This document shows positions 23,019 through 35,187 of a stretch of DNA of 64,000 nucleotides, in pieces. Location of the stretch: assembly GCA_023678885.1 (NCBI GenBank), contig CM042975.1, positions 24,407,405-24,471,404 of the forward strand. Reading direction: 5' to 3'. Position 1 is the first letter of the stretch. Each line of letters starts with the position of its first letter. The notes below the pieces were generated by a model, which searched no databases, was not told where the DNA came from, and saw only the letters and a program-made list of their open reading frames with translations. The position numbers were made by a program, and so were the translations under genes. This DNA comes from Pogostemon cablin. Its lineage: Eukaryota > Streptophyta > Magnoliopsida > Lamiales > Lamiaceae.

Positions 23019-25368
23019 TCAATTAAACTTGGAACAAGTCTTTCTAATCTCCCCTTGTGCACCAGTCTTGACCTCAATGCTGCTCATTTTGATCATAGCT
23101 TTTGGGAAATTAAAATTAAACCTAACTCCAAGTAACCCTCTTACGTTCCCTGCATAATTGTCAACAATGCGACGCGTATTCGAGTCACCATAAAGCCTCT
23201 GATCTGACTCAAGAACTGCATACCCGTCTCTAGCATTCTTGAAGAAGCTAACGTCGAATTTCAACTGACTGCCTTTGTCCAAATCGACCCGTTTCGAGCC
23301 GTCTCCGTCTTTCGGACATAGGGATTGTAGCTCTGCCAAGTATGACTGGCTTATGCTTGGATCTGCATTCCCAGTTGCAGTGAAGTTGTACAAACGATAT
23401 CGGAAGAATAGACAGTTTGTTTGCCCAATTGTATGTGCTCCTGCATGTTTAATGGCCAACAATGTGAGAAATGCTTTATATACGAGTCAATACACTCGGG
23501 ATTTCCAGAACCTTAGCTCACGTTTTTTTTTTCTCCTCCGAGAATATTTCACATTTTTCTATTTTATTCGTCACTTACCTTAAAGTATTTCACATTTTAC
23601 TTTTATTAAAAATGATAAAAAATACACTATAATAATATTCACTTTTTACACACATTCATTCACTTTTTTGCACTTCCCAACAACTTTACACACCTTTTTT
23701 TATTAAATTAACTCAAATATATGTATTCACTTTCTTAATTTATATAAAAATACAAAATTTTCTTAAACTCGACATACACAAATATGTGAAATATCTTCCG
23801 GGACGGAGGGAGTACATATTATAAATCTTGTTAATCCTTAATATCATTTCACTCTTTCTTCATCCTCAGTTCTTTCTCTCTCATCAATAAATACATTTTT
23901 ACACGCATCCTTATATATTAATTGATAAAATCTACACAAACTTTTACACAAATAATATTACATTATTCAATTATTTAACACTACAAGTAAACTCAAAACA
24001 AACAAGTCTTTTCTAAAAAAAATTGTAACTCCCTCCATCCCATCCCAAATGGTGCACCATAAAAAACATATTTTAATTCTAAAACTTTAAAATACACGTT
24101 AACTTTAAAATTTGTAATCCCTTCTCTAACATAATTTAGTACCCCTACTTTATACCTATTTTACCTTAAAAAAACTAAATTATTCTAAAAAATTAATAAA
24201 ATTTATTAAAAAGTAGTAATTTTTTCTTTTAACAACTAGTAACAATAAATGTGAATTTTATTTTGCATCAGAGGTAGTATTATTTTATTGATTTATGTTC
24301 TATGTGTATGTGATCATTAATAATACGACAAAATGTAATAAGAATGTTATGTGTATGCTAATTAAGGAGAGTTCTGAATTCATTATATTGACATATGAGG
24401 ATGTGATCAAAGTAAGATGCTGATCATTCATAAGTCTTAATACACTTGAGATCGATCAAGGGGCAGCATAACGACCTCCTTAGAATTCACCATAGAATAA
24501 ATTATTAATCACTCAATCGCAATATTTTGCTTATTTTTTTGCTTACAAAAAGAATGCTTATTTTTTTGGTTACAAAAAGAAAAGTGTAAAACATTTTTTT
24601 GACACGAATAAAAAAGGAAATTATGAAATATTTTTTTGGGTGAGGAGAGTACCAACTAGTGTGACAAGATCATGATCATCAAGCCCTTTGTCTGCAAATT
24701 TCTGCCTCTGTACCACAACCGAATCGAAAAAGCCCGGTAAATTGGAAGTTTCCGAAGCCAACGAAACTCGACCATCTCTTCTTCCGGTCGGCACTCCCCA
24801 GCTCGGCCCGCCACTCTGCAAGTAAGAAACCAAACGTTGAGTTCCTTATCATTACTATAACATCTCATCTAGACAAAAATTCCTTAAAAAATAATCACTC
24901 ACCAAATCAACAGCATCACGAGCAGCCAAGGCTAATATGTCAGCACACGAGACGACACCAGGGCACGCGGCCTCAAGCTGCGTTTTGGCGTCGTCTATAA
25001 CTTGGAAGCCTCTCAACCCAAGATTAGGCAGGGCCTTTCTTTCGGACGTAGGCGTGTCGATTAAAACAGATCCGTCGCAGCCCTGCAGTACACGACCAAA
25101 ATGAAATAGGGAATCCGAAATTAAGGAAAATAGTGAAGTAGAATTATGGGTTTACTTGAACAAAACAGTCATGGAAATGCATCCTAAGCAAGCCAGCAGC
25201 TAAGGTAGGATCTTGGTTGAAATAGGCTTCTACTGTGGACCTTACTATGGACTCTGCTTTAGGACATGCAGAGGAGTAGAACCCTGTGTTCAAGTTCACC
25301 TGTCCTAAAACAGAGAACATTAACACATTCATGATTAATACACAAGAAACTAAGTATAGGGCCTCCAT
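23019..25368 (-). CDS. Class III secretory peroxidase
   Basis: A plant heme peroxidase that oxidises phenolic substrates with hydrogen peroxide in the apoplast or vacuole. Four exons with GT-AG introns join in frame: 25368-25156, 25082-24903, 24815-24653 and 23440-23019, giving 325 residues, normal for the family. Residues 1-22 form a hydrophobic signal peptide. The distal site is LLRMHFHDCFVQGCDGSVL with catalytic Arg62 and His66; the proximal heme ligand is His188 in AHTIGQTNC; VVSCADILALAARD and the conserved cysteines are present. The C-terminus (RKTCSKFN) ends at TGA 23021-23019. The classic three-intron layout is kept. Intron 3 (1212 bp) contains two MITEs. No defect is seen; the exact isoform and substrate cannot be told from sequence. 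Confidence 0.95.
23531..23812. mobile_element. Stowaway-like MITE in peroxidase intron 3
   Basis: The left end CTCCTCCGAGAATATTTCACA pairs imperfectly with the right-end complement CTCCCTCCGTCCCGGAAGAT; the inner TATTTCACAT arms pair well. Confidence 0.7.
24028..24277. mobile_element. Decayed MITE in peroxidase intron 3
   Basis: The left end is ACTCCCTCCATCCCATCCC; the right end (CATCAGAGGTAGTAT) is degenerate. Confidence 0.5.
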
Positions 25369-25419
25369 TTTTGGATCGTTTTACAATTCTTTGCTAATAG
25401 AATGTTATATATGTTCACA

Positions 25420-25440
25420 AACACACATATATATATAGGT
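25420..25440 (-). promoter_or_regulatory. Possible TATA element of peroxidase gene
   Basis: The minus strand reads CTATATATATATGTG about 60-70 bp upstream of the ATG at 25368. Confidence 0.5.
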
Positions 25441-26178
25441 ACATTTTTGATTGATTGATTGAATCGTCATTAGTCATGTTGCTTAATGAACTTTAGACGT
25501 GTGAGACATTAAAAAAAAAATTAAAGCTTTAGTAACTAAAATTGAATTTCATTAAACTTGATATACCCTTCCATCCACTTAAAAATATCATTTTACCATA
25601 TTCATAGTATACAATAAAATATCAATTTCATTTTTAGTAAATATGAATTTGATATTCAATAAAAATTTCAAAAAATTACACAATATTATGCAATATGTCA
25701 TCATTTTAAACTTAAAAGTGGCGACAAAAGTATAAAAGAACATCTAAAATTTAGTATATATTCACCACAAATTAAAAATTAAACTTTTTAATATGTGAAA
25801 AAGTAAATGATAATATTGTGAGTAATGGGAGGAGTATTACCAATCGTATGCGATTTGGATTAGTTGTGTAATTTTGTTACATTATTTTTTATGTTGTTAG
25901 ATAAATCACACACAAAAGAGAGAGTAAACTATGCCTAAAAATAAAAGCTTAAACCTTAACGACAATAGTTAAAATTCTTTTTCCTCTTATATATCAATTA
26001 TATAATAACGTGTGACATAGCGTAAAAAAATGGCACAGATGTGAATTGCAGGGTGGGAAGCTTTCTTCCTACTTTTAATTATACGTTGAAATACATCCAT
26101 ACAACCGGAATACCATGTCCCCATTCGAAAAGACACTCTTTAGAACATCAAGTACGACTACTCTTTAGAGAAATATAA
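25441..26178. other. Intergenic sequence upstream of peroxidase
   Basis: AT-rich, no gene seen. It holds the presumed peroxidase promoter. Confidence 0.5.
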
Positions 26179-26233
26179 TACTCCCTCCGTCCCACGTATT
26201 TTTACCCATTTTTCATTTTGGGGTGTCCCACGT

Positions 26234-27132
26234 TGTAACAATAAATTTTATATTTATAATGAAATAAACACAGGCGAATTACAATGATAATCCAGATGGA
26301 TTAAACCTGAAAATTTAGGAAACAATCTCTATTTATCCTCTGATTCTTCTCTCGAACCAATTTGGACTTTGACTTTGACTTGTTGACTTGACCGCGTTGA
26401 CTGTGTATTTTGAGTCGGATCTTCAGTTGAAGCTTGTCCGAACTCGAATTTGGGACCTTATAACGTTAATCCAGAGGCGTCGAGCCTTTGTTTGGATTAA
26501 ACGTACTTGATCCGAAGAACACTCGATCTGGGGGGCTTAGCACCTTAATCCCGGGTCGTATGCTGTTCTTGGCGCGAAGAACACCGAAGAACTTAGTGTA
26601 TGAAGAACGCTTGATTTGGGGGGCTCCGCACCTTAATCCCGAATCGCTTGACGTTCTTGACTTGAAGATGCTTGAAGATCTCAAGGGAGCACTGCTCGTA
26701 TTCTTGATCTCTTCAGAGCGTTTATGTCTTCAAGTATTTGAATGTGTCTCTGGAGTGAATGAAGGAGGGCTCCTTATATAGGTGAAGGATGAGCATGTCC
26801 CATAAATAACTTGCAATCTGATTGGTCCAAGATAGATTTGGCCTGGTACTGCGGGCTTGGGCCGTTCCAAATATATCACGACTTGATTGGTCATTGCTTA
26901 ATTTGACCTGATTCTAGAACCTTCCATGCTTTACTTAACTTAGGGGTCAAGTTTTACTTAATTTAAACCCTACTTAATTTGTTGGGTATTAAATTAATTA
27001 TCAATTATTTATTAATCTATTTTAGGAATTTATTTATTTAAATCCCTTAATAAATAAATAATTAATTGATAATTGTTGCATTAATTTGCCACATATTTCC
27101 CTTTAATAGGCAATAAAATTCAAGTGCTTACA
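26234..27132 (-). repeat. 3' LTR of gag-only element
   Basis: 899 bp, matching 29556-30454 almost completely. It includes two direct copies of a GGGGGGCT...CACCTTAATCCC segment and an AT-rich palindrome near the end. The TATATA in CTTATATAGGTG near 26774 occurs in both copies. Confidence 0.9.
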
Positions 27133-27369
27133 AATGCCCCTTCGCATTTTGTTCACGGACGCCTTTGTGTTGAAGTGAACAAATTGCGATAATCCATTCT
27201 TGATCAACATAATTGAATTTTATTGCTTGCTTCCCCAACTTGATATGAATAGCCTGAATTATGACTGAACTTAGTGAAGTGCTAAGCTGCCTACGTACCT
27301 CTTTGAAGAGGATCAAGTCATAACGTAGTTCAAAGAGACATGATTTGATTTGAATGGGGGGCCGTACAC

Positions 27370-28115
27370 ATTTTATACTCATGCGGGTCAGGAGTAACAT
27401 GCAGTTTAAGCTCGTGCGTTGAGGAGCATTGGACTTGAATTTGTTGACAGTTTATACTCGTGTTAATGAGTTTTGAATTTGAACTTGTAGACAGTTTATA
27501 CTCGTATCAAGGAGCCTTGTGTGGACATTTTTCACTCGTGTCGAGGAGCTTTGTGTGTAGAGAGTTTATTCTCTTCCAAGGAGATTTGATTTGATATGTA
27601 GATAGTTTATACTCATATCAAGGAGTATCGAACATGTAGAGAGTTTTGTCTCTTCTCAATGAGATATGATTTGAAGTATAGATAGTTTATACTCATATCA
27701 AGGAGTATAGTGTGGATAAATTTTCGCTCGTATCGAGGAGCCTTGAATTTGATTTGTGTTAGATAGTTTAGGCTCGTATCAAGGAGCATGGGATTTGATT
27801 TGTAGACAGTTTTAGCTCGTATCAAGGAGCATTGTGTGTAGATAGTTTTAGCTCATATCAAGGAGCGTAACTTGAGAATTTTAGATAGTTTAAACTCGTA
27901 TCAAGGAGTATGGTGTAGACAGTTTTCACTTGTGTCAAGAAGCTTTAAGCTCGTATCAAGGAGCGTCATATATAGATAGTTTTAGCTCATATTAAGGAGC
28001 ATGATGTAGACAGTTTTCGCTCGTGTCAGGGAGCTTTGACTTGGGAGATTTTAGATAGTTTAAGCTCGTATCAAGGAGCGTAATGCAGACAGTTTTAGCT
28101 CGTGTCAAGGAGCTT
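27370..28115. repeat. Array of about 20 short covarying hairpins
   Basis: A word of the form NCTC-(GTATCAAG-like, 8 nt)-GAGN recurs about every 35-45 bp, set in a GTAGATAGTTTA-like frame. I count 20 copies. The first and last bases change together: GCTC/GAGC in ten, ACTC/GAGT in five (for example about 27611 and 27691), TCTC/GAGA in two (about 27570 and 27649). Three copies have a mismatch at the outer pair (27500, 27534 and 27928); in the last the core changed on both arms to CTT/AAG. Confidence 0.85.
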
Positions 28116-29316
28116 TGTCTTGATTTATCAACAGTTTATTGCCCCCAATTTGGGATGCACTATTTTCTCTTGCTTCAACTTTATTTCTGTTAATCTTTAT
28201 AGAAACTGCAGCCTTTGTTTGTGGTTCCTCTTCCAAGGGCTCATTGAAGGACATATATTCAAACTCGAAAGAGTCTTGAATAGAGGGCCATTCGATGTCA
28301 TTTGATGTCAGGCTTAACTCCATGTCGTGAGCTCTTGAAGCCAACTCTTCAAAAGTTTTAGGTTGAATTCCTTGGAGTATGTAGCTAAGATTTCATTGCA
28401 TCCCTTGAATGCACATTTCTATAGCTGAAGTTTTTGATAGCTTTTCTTTGCAGTTGAGACTTAGGCTCCTCCATCTATTGATGTAGTCGATGACATATTC
28501 TTCATCCCTTTGACGAGTATTTGTTAGCTCCATCATGCTAACAATTCTTCGTGTGCTATAGAAGCGATTGAGGAATACTTTTTCCATTTGCCCCCAACTG
28601 TCAATGGAGTTGGCTTCCAAATCGATGTACCAATCAAAGGCATTTTCTTTTAGAGATCGGACAAATTGTCTCACCATGTGGTCTTCGTAGGTCCCAGCAT
28701 CATTGCATGTCTCGATGAAATGCGCCACATGTTATCTTGGATTGCCTTTGCCATCGAATTGTTGAAACTTGGGAGGTTGGTAGTCAGTTGGCATCCTCAA
28801 GTTGTCAATCCTCTTTGTATATGGCTTGACGTAGGTTGAAGAAGATTTGGAGCTCCCTTCAAACTTATCATTTATCATCTCCAACACGATGTTCTTTAAT
28901 TGGTTGATAGGAAGCATTCCGTCAGTTGAAACTTGTATTGTATCCTCAGCTGGCTTTTCTTCAGATAGATGATGCTTCGTTGAGTCTTCCTCCCCGTGTT
29001 CATCCTCAACTTGTTTCTCATTTGTATGATTTGTCTCCACATTCTCCATTTTCTTCATAAGTACAGAGATTTTTACGTCTTGAGCTTCCATATGCTTCGT
29101 GAGTCCTTCAATGGCTCTCATCATACTTGCTAGTTGTTCCTCAATGGTCATAGCATTTGTTGTCATCACTGCAGCTGCAGCTGAGGTAGATGGTGAGCTT
29201 GATATTGAGTGAGGAGTTGAGTAGGTAGAATCATCTTCACTATTCTTGTCTCCGTGCAATGGTTTGTTAAGAGCAATCCCAACCACATGGTTTGTCTCTG
29301 AGGAGGCTTCAGACAT
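28105..29316 (-). pseudogene. Gag of TR-GAG element, two in-frame stops
   Basis: The frame starts at 29316 (MSEASSETNH...), with a Ser/Thr/Ala-rich start and a coiled-coil-like part (residues about 65-105). The conserved gag core follows: MPTDYQPPKFQQFDGKGNPR, then HVAHFIETCNDAGT, VRQFVRSLKENAFDWY, FLNRFYSTRRIVSMMEL, YINRWRSLSLNCKEKLS and IEMCIQGMQ, ending near RAHDMELSL. This is a retrotransposon gag domain common in plant Ty3/Gypsy-related elements. Two single stops interrupt one frame: TAA at 28729-28731 (where CAA, Gln, is likely) and TGA just after MQ at about 28390 (where TGG, Trp, is likely). The frame ends at 28105. No CCHC knuckle is seen. A gag from related copies may act in trans. 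Confidence 0.85.
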
Positions 29317-29555
29317 ACTTCTTGTAACGAGTTCATCATTTTCAATTTGTAACTCTTGAGGCTTTGATGCAGTTTGCCTTCATATCGCAATCTTTAGCGG
29401 AGTCATAACTTGCATTTTTGCAGCTTGTAGCTCTAAAGGCTTTGAGGTAGATGATCTTTTTATCGCAATCCTAAGAGGAGTCATACTTTGTATCTTCGAG
29501 CTTGTTGAGAGAAGAGATGAGAGGTAGAGACTGTCCCACTAGGCGTGCCAAAATT

Positions 29556-30454
29556 TGTAACAATAAATTTTATATTTATAATGAAATAAACACAGGAGAA
29601 TTACAATGATAATCCAGATGGATTAAACCTGAAAATTTAGGAAACAATCTCTATTTATCCTCTGATTCTTCTCTCGAACCAATTTGGACTTTGACTTTGA
29701 CTTGTTGACTTGACCGCGTTGACTGTGTATTTTGAGTCGGATCTTCAGTTGAAGCTTGTCCGAACTCGAATTTGGGACCTTATAACGTTAATCCAGAGGC
29801 GTCGAGCCTTTGTTTGGATTAAACGTACTTGATCCGAAGAACACTCGATCTGGGGGGCTTAGCACCTTAATCCCGGGTCGTATGCTGTTCTTGGCGCGAA
29901 GAACACCGAAGAACTTAGTGTATGAAGAACGCTTGATTTGGGGGGCTCCGCACCTTAATCCCGAATCGCTTGACGTTCTTGACTTGAAGATGCTTGAAGA
30001 TCTCAAGGGAGCACTGCTCGTATTCTTGATCTCTTCAGAGCGTTTATGTCTTCAAGTATTTGAATGTGTCTCTGGAGTGAATGAAGGAGGGCTCCTTATA
30101 TAGGTGAAGGATGAGCATGTCCCATAAATAACTTGCAATCTGATTGGTCCAAGATAGATTTGGCCTGGTACTGCGGGCTTGGGCCGTTCCAAATATATCA
30201 CGACTTGATTGGTCATTGCTTAATTTGACCTGATTCTAGAACCTTCCATGCTTTACTTAACTTAGGGGTCAAGTTTTACTTAATTTAAACCCTACTTAAT
30301 TTGTTGGGTATTAAATTAATTATCAATTATTTATTAATCTATTTTAGGAATTTATTTATTTAAATCCCTTAATAAATAAATAATTAATTGATAATTGTTG
30401 CATTAATTTGCCACATATTTCCCTTTAATAGGCAATAAAATTCAAGTGCTTACA
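29556..30454 (-). repeat. 5' LTR of gag-only element
   Basis: 899 bp. In the minus sense it is followed by TTTGGCACGCCTAGTGGGAC, presumably the primer binding site; the tRNA was not identified. Small open frames on either strand appear identically in both LTRs and are not genes. Confidence 0.9.
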
Positions 30455-30705
30455 CACGTATTTTTACTCATTCCATTTTTAGCAAAAATACATAATATTT
30501 TATTACCTACTTTTTAAAATCCCAACAACTTTAATTATTTTTTACACTTTATTCATCATTATCAATAACTTTATTCACTTTTTCTTTTTAAATTACTAAT
30601 TTATCCCTACTTTCTCTTACATTATATATATTATAATAATAAAACGTCTTAATCTCCGTGTCCGTACAAACGGGTAAAAATACCCGGGACGGAGGGAGTA
30701 GTAAT

Positions 30706-30895
30706 ATTCTCTCAATCCCATCAAAAGATCCTCATTTTACTATATGAGTGTCTCATTCAAATATCTCCATTTTCACTTTTAATAAAATGGTCTCATATAT
30801 AGCCCACGACTCACTATCCAATACACATAAAATAATAGTACCTCTTAATCTAAACACAAAAAACAAATGGTAACCTTTCAGTAAGACGGAGGGAG
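30706..30895. mobile_element. Stowaway-like MITE
   Basis: It runs from TTCTCTCAATCCCATC to GTAAGACGGAGGGAG, with TA after the right end. It lies directly beside the split MITE. Confidence 0.7.
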
Positions 30896-30897
30896 TA

Positions 30898-32340
30898 GTC
30901 AAAATTAAATATGAATTCTTGTAAAAAATATTTGACATTAATTCTATCATACTATTATAAAAGAATATAAGTCTCGATTTAGTGGTTAATTTATTGTTAT
31001 TATTATTGTTATTTTTAAAAGCAGCTTGATTAAGTATTAAACAATATACACTTTATAAGTTTAAATTTTTAGATGAGGTGATCATTTAATAGTTATTATT
31101 ATAACAAAGTTTTTTATGTGATGGTATTTATGTGAAACATGTTAAATTAAATATAATTGGTATATAAGTAAAGTTTGTTTATTGATTAGTTAAAGTATAT
31201 TTTGATGAATTAAAGTAATATAATTTTTATGTGTTATAATATAATTCACTACCACTCAAGTGTACGAACTCCTATTATTATTATTTCTTTTGGCTCTATT
31301 GCTTTTACATGGAAAATAATTCACCATTTGCTCATGATCCCCAATTCTTCATTGGGGTTGATGTCAGATGGTTTGTTTAGAGTTTAGACTGCACTAGTTC
31401 CAATACAAAAAATAGAATAAGCTGATCAAAATGTCAATTTTCATCCTTTTAACTTTGAATAAATTCAATTTTAGTTTTTTAAGTTTTGGCTTTTTAAATT
31501 TAATCATTTTATATCAATTTTAGTTCTTTTGAAAAAATAAATAAATTTGCAGGATTTCCAAATCTTTAAGCTTTGCAAAACTTTCAAAAAATAAAAAATA
31601 AAAACTAAAATTGAAAAAAAATAAAAAGTTAATTAAAGGACTAAAATTAATATAAATGGATTGAAAGTTTAAAATTGAATTCAACAAAAATTATAGGAAC
31701 GAAAATAATATTAACTAAGAACAAGCATGAACTAGAATGTAAAAAGAACGCACATTGTTTGGAAAAAATTCCAACTAAAATTTTCTTAATTACTCCTATG
31801 AATGAAAAAGATAATTATATATATTATTACGTTATATTATGCATGTAGACAACGAATGCTATCTATTATCTATCAGCAACTTCGTTAGTTATTTATCAAA
31901 ATATTTAAAACCGTTATTAAAATAACAAAGTAAACTTCAATTATTTAGTAAGTGCAATGTCTACAAATAATTACACTACGCATTTCAGCACATTAATTAT
32001 ATTGTAGTAAATGTGAATAGTACCACGTGCTCATATTTAGTGGAGTACGTCCATCCAACTTGCAACTTAATATGTCTATTTTTAAAAGCGCATTCTTATT
32101 CTTTTGATTTTTAATTTTCAGTATGATATATTATAATATTAACTCTAGCACTTTCTTCTTAATAATTCTTATTATTTAATAATAAAAAGATTTCCCAAAA
32201 ATTTCCATTATTTTAATTACCACTAATTTGTTGTTTTGATCTGAAAATGCTAAGTGAAAGCATTACATTATCCCTTTTCGAGTCCACCCACTATCCATGT
32301 GAAACTTGCACAAATTAGTGCAGTAAAATGTCATATTACT
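30898..32340. other. AT-rich intergenic sequence, no gene seen
   Basis: A possible MITE lies at about 31431-31720: its left end (TCAATTTTCATCCTTTTAACT) pairs imperfectly with the right end, and both arms contain TTGAATTC/AATTCAATTTTA-like words. Nothing else is supported. Confidence 0.45.
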
Positions 32341-32344
32341 CTAA

Positions 32345-32850
32345 CCGTCCTGTCTTTTTTTTATTTTGGGCATGTCATATAGGAAATAAATTCATAAATC
32401 TTAAAATCTTAACCCTATCATGATTAAATGATATTTAAACTGTAAAACATGGAAGCATACTTTGATTAAATGAGTTTTCTTGGCGGAACACGAACTCAAA
32501 GATCGGTAGGTATTAGGGCCTTCCTCAACTAAGCCTCCTTATTCCTTTATGGAACCGTCGTAATTCCTTTCGATGAGGAGAAGGAGAAAACTATGTGCGA
32601 CTTAATGTATTGGGGACCATAACCTGTGAGCCTTTATATACTACACAATTGGGCCACCCATAATCACCTAATCATGTAATATTGGGTATCTACTCAATTG
32701 GCTCATATCATTATCATTATAGCCCATGGACTTTACACCTTAATTGGATCACTTAATTAAGTCCATAAAATAATTAAATAGCTAATATAATTGCATAATA
32801 ATATATTGCCTACAATTAGACTATATTGGAAATTAAAAACTTCCAACAAT
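32345..32850 (-). repeat. Possible LTR remnant of a minus-strand element
   Basis: Sequence ending AACTTCCAACA at 32850 is followed by ATCTCTCATTTGGGC. In the minus sense that is a purine-rich stretch directly before TGTTGGAAG, a typical LTR start. The left boundary and the partner are not visible. The remainder to 33180 shows no gene. Confidence 0.4.
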
Positions 32851-33180
32851 CTCTCATTTGGGCTATAAATTTCTCAAAGCAATTATATCAAGAGTCCTTA
32901 GTTGCGCAACTTTATGATATTCCTCTTCAGGCTATACTTAACAATCTGGTCCTTCTCATATACTAATATGGAACTACCGCGGCATTCACCACATTACAAA
33001 TCGTGGTTAAACCCCGACAATTATCATATCAATACACTCAATGACATAGATCAAATATGATGAGTAGCATGGAAATTACATGCAATGTTATCAATATCAT
33101 GTCTATTTCCAACTGGTCCAACTTTAATCTATAGTGAGATCAATCCATAATGTAAAATATTACAAAATAGAAAAATTAAC

Positions 33181-35013
33181 TGATGAGAGTGAAAATAATC
33201 GTATTTTAGTGTCCAATTTAACATCTTTTGAAGTTAATTGTTGTTATATATTAGCACAAGTGTCTTATATTTGATATATGTGAGAAAAAATGTGTGTTTG
33301 AGGTGTTTTTTATTGTATTTTAGGTGGAAAAAGGATCAAAAGTGCAAAGTTGGAGAAAATGTGCAACTTGTACCAGAATGCTGAAAAACACACGTCCAAC
33401 TTGTGTAATTTTTTTGTATTCTTTTGGAGCTCAAAAATAAAAGTGTGATACATGTTTGGAAAGACACGGAAGAGAGGGTCATTCTGGCATAAGAAACACC
33501 TTAATCGGAGTCCAAATGAGAAAGTTATGATCGAATGGTTATGTCGCGCAAGCTGTTTCTACTCAGCACGACTGTTCCACTTTACGTGACTTGTTACATA
33601 TTCAAATATTGGAGTTTTGGTAAGTTCCTTAAATGGATAGAAATCCAAGGAAGAAAGGATCGCGTGAGGGTAAGAATCACTCAAATCGGAGTTTGGACAA
33701 GGAAGTTTGCTCAAACTCGTGAAGTCGCGCAGCTGGAAGCGAGAATTTTCGAGAATTTCCGAAAATTTCTGAAAATTACCTATTTCTTAGAACACAATTA
33801 ATCTTCTTATCATATAATCCTCCATGATTCACTCATATCTTTTATTTCCTTATTTAATTTCCTTCTCACACCTACATATATTTTACATCATTATTCATGT
33901 GAGGAGGCACAACAACTCATCCATCCTACACCACCCCACAAGGGGGGATCACCCCCCAACCATCATCCACATCCTTTCCTTCATCCATCCATCACTTTGA
34001 AGATTCGTCTGTTGAATTAAGAGGAGAACCAAGATGAGGATTCAAGACGAAGGACGCCATGACTCCCGCATCTATGGTTTTATTTGTTTCCTAATTTATC
34101 TTGTATTTTCCAGTTATATGGGTAAGATCTATCCAACTCCCATGATTGTTCTTCGCAACATCAAGGGCTAGATTGTTTTAGTAGATCTAGGGTTTTGAAG
34201 GTTTTTATGAATTAATTGAACTTTCGTGTGTATACTCCGTACAATACTACTTGTAGTTTAGTTTATATATGATTATGCGTTTTTATTTCATACTCAAAGT
34301 TATTTTGTGCATCATTAACTGTTATGTAGAGTCTGAATATATATCTTGGATATTGATTGAGTGCGTTCACTGCTGAGCAGGATTCCATATTATGATTCTA
34401 AGTGAGGGGACTCCGAAGATTCATTAGAACTATCTTATATGAATACTTATTATTTAAGTTGGATTCAGGTTGATAAGTATGATAAAGAGGGTAATTTTAT
34501 AGTACATATAAAGGGAGGTCATATCGAGTTAGAGTACCAATTGACCAGGAAAATAATTGATACTGATAGTACCTAGAAAGGGGGTGAAGTTATATCTCTT
34601 GCTCCAAGGTAATTCACACATGTTACACGCATGCTTGCTTGAGTCTATGGAGTAAATATGCATGGCTTAATGATACGTCCATATTCAACGGGGCAGAGTC
34701 GGACATTAATACACGAAAGGAAAATTACTGAGTGAAACTGAATTATCCTAGAGCAACCTATTCTCCTACTTGATTCACTTTCGTATTTTCCTAGTTGTCT
34801 ATTTATTTTATTTGCTATTTTAATTAATTATTTAGTAGTTTATAATAAATTCACAACTTTATCGCCAACGTAAGTCTTAATTAATTAGCTTATAATTAAA
34901 TTGATAATACGCCGTCCTTTGGGTTCGATATTTAACTTGGTTGCTTGCTTAAGGTGCAATTGATGTCCTTAATACTTGTGGATTAATTTTGCGTGCAAAG
35001 AAAACGCGCATCA
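33181..35013 (+). repeat. 5' LTR of a truncated Athila-like element
   Basis: 1833 bp, from TGATGAGAGTGAAAATAATC to AAACGCGCATCA. It is the reverse-oriented relative of the LTRs at 46208-48079 and 52999-54870 (shared ends, and the segment with GTGTATACTCCGTACAATAC). It lacks a clear inverted-motif array. Confidence 0.8.
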
Positions 35014-35019
35014 AATTTT

Positions 35020-35037
35020 TGCCGCCGTTGTCGGGGA
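35020..35037 (+). other. Primer binding site, tRNA-Asp type
   Basis: TGCCGCCGTTGTCGGGGA is one mismatch from the complement of the plant tRNA-Asp 3' end, 6 bp after the LTR. Confidence 0.8.
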
Positions 35038-35187
35038 TGGCTGTTATTATTGATTTTATTATTTTTAGTTTTATTAAGACTTTTATTTGTGATTATTTAT
35101 TTCTATCTAACCTTAATTTTTTTTGAGGTACTTGTGCACTAGGAAAAGGAGAGAAAGGATAAGAAGGAATAACACATTGAGCTAGAT

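Larger units (their letters stand above)
26234..30454 (-). mobile_element. Gag-only LTR retrotransposon (TR-GAG type)
   Basis: Two 899-bp LTRs (26234-27132 and 29556-30454) begin TGTAACAATA, end GTGCTTACA, and differ at one position that I can see (C/A near 26274 against 29596). The target duplication CACGT lies at 26229-26233 and 30455-30459. The internal region (2423 bp) has only a gag frame on the minus strand; no protease, reverse transcriptase or integrase is seen. The element is therefore non-autonomous and recent, and must use proteins of another element. A hairpin array fills much of the internal region downstream of gag. Confidence 0.9.
26181..30698. mobile_element. Stowaway-like MITE split by an LTR element
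   Basis: The left part (26181-26233) starts CTCCCTCCGTCCCACGTATT. The right part (30455-30698) ends CCCGGGACGGAGGGAG. Together they make a MITE of about 290 bp flanked by TA, whose arms (TATTTTTACCCATT and GGGTAAAAATA) pair. The 4.2 kb gag-only element lies between, with CACGT duplicated. Confidence 0.85.

Noticed and set aside
26488..26781. 97-codon plus-strand ORF and opposite 72-codon ORF in the LTR of the gag-only element
   Set aside because: They recur identically in both LTRs (also 29810-30103), overlap each other, and contain direct repeats; they are by-products of LTR sequence.
32345..33180. A complete LTR element around 32850
   Set aside because: Only one LTR-like end with a purine tract is visible; no partner, primer site or gene was found.
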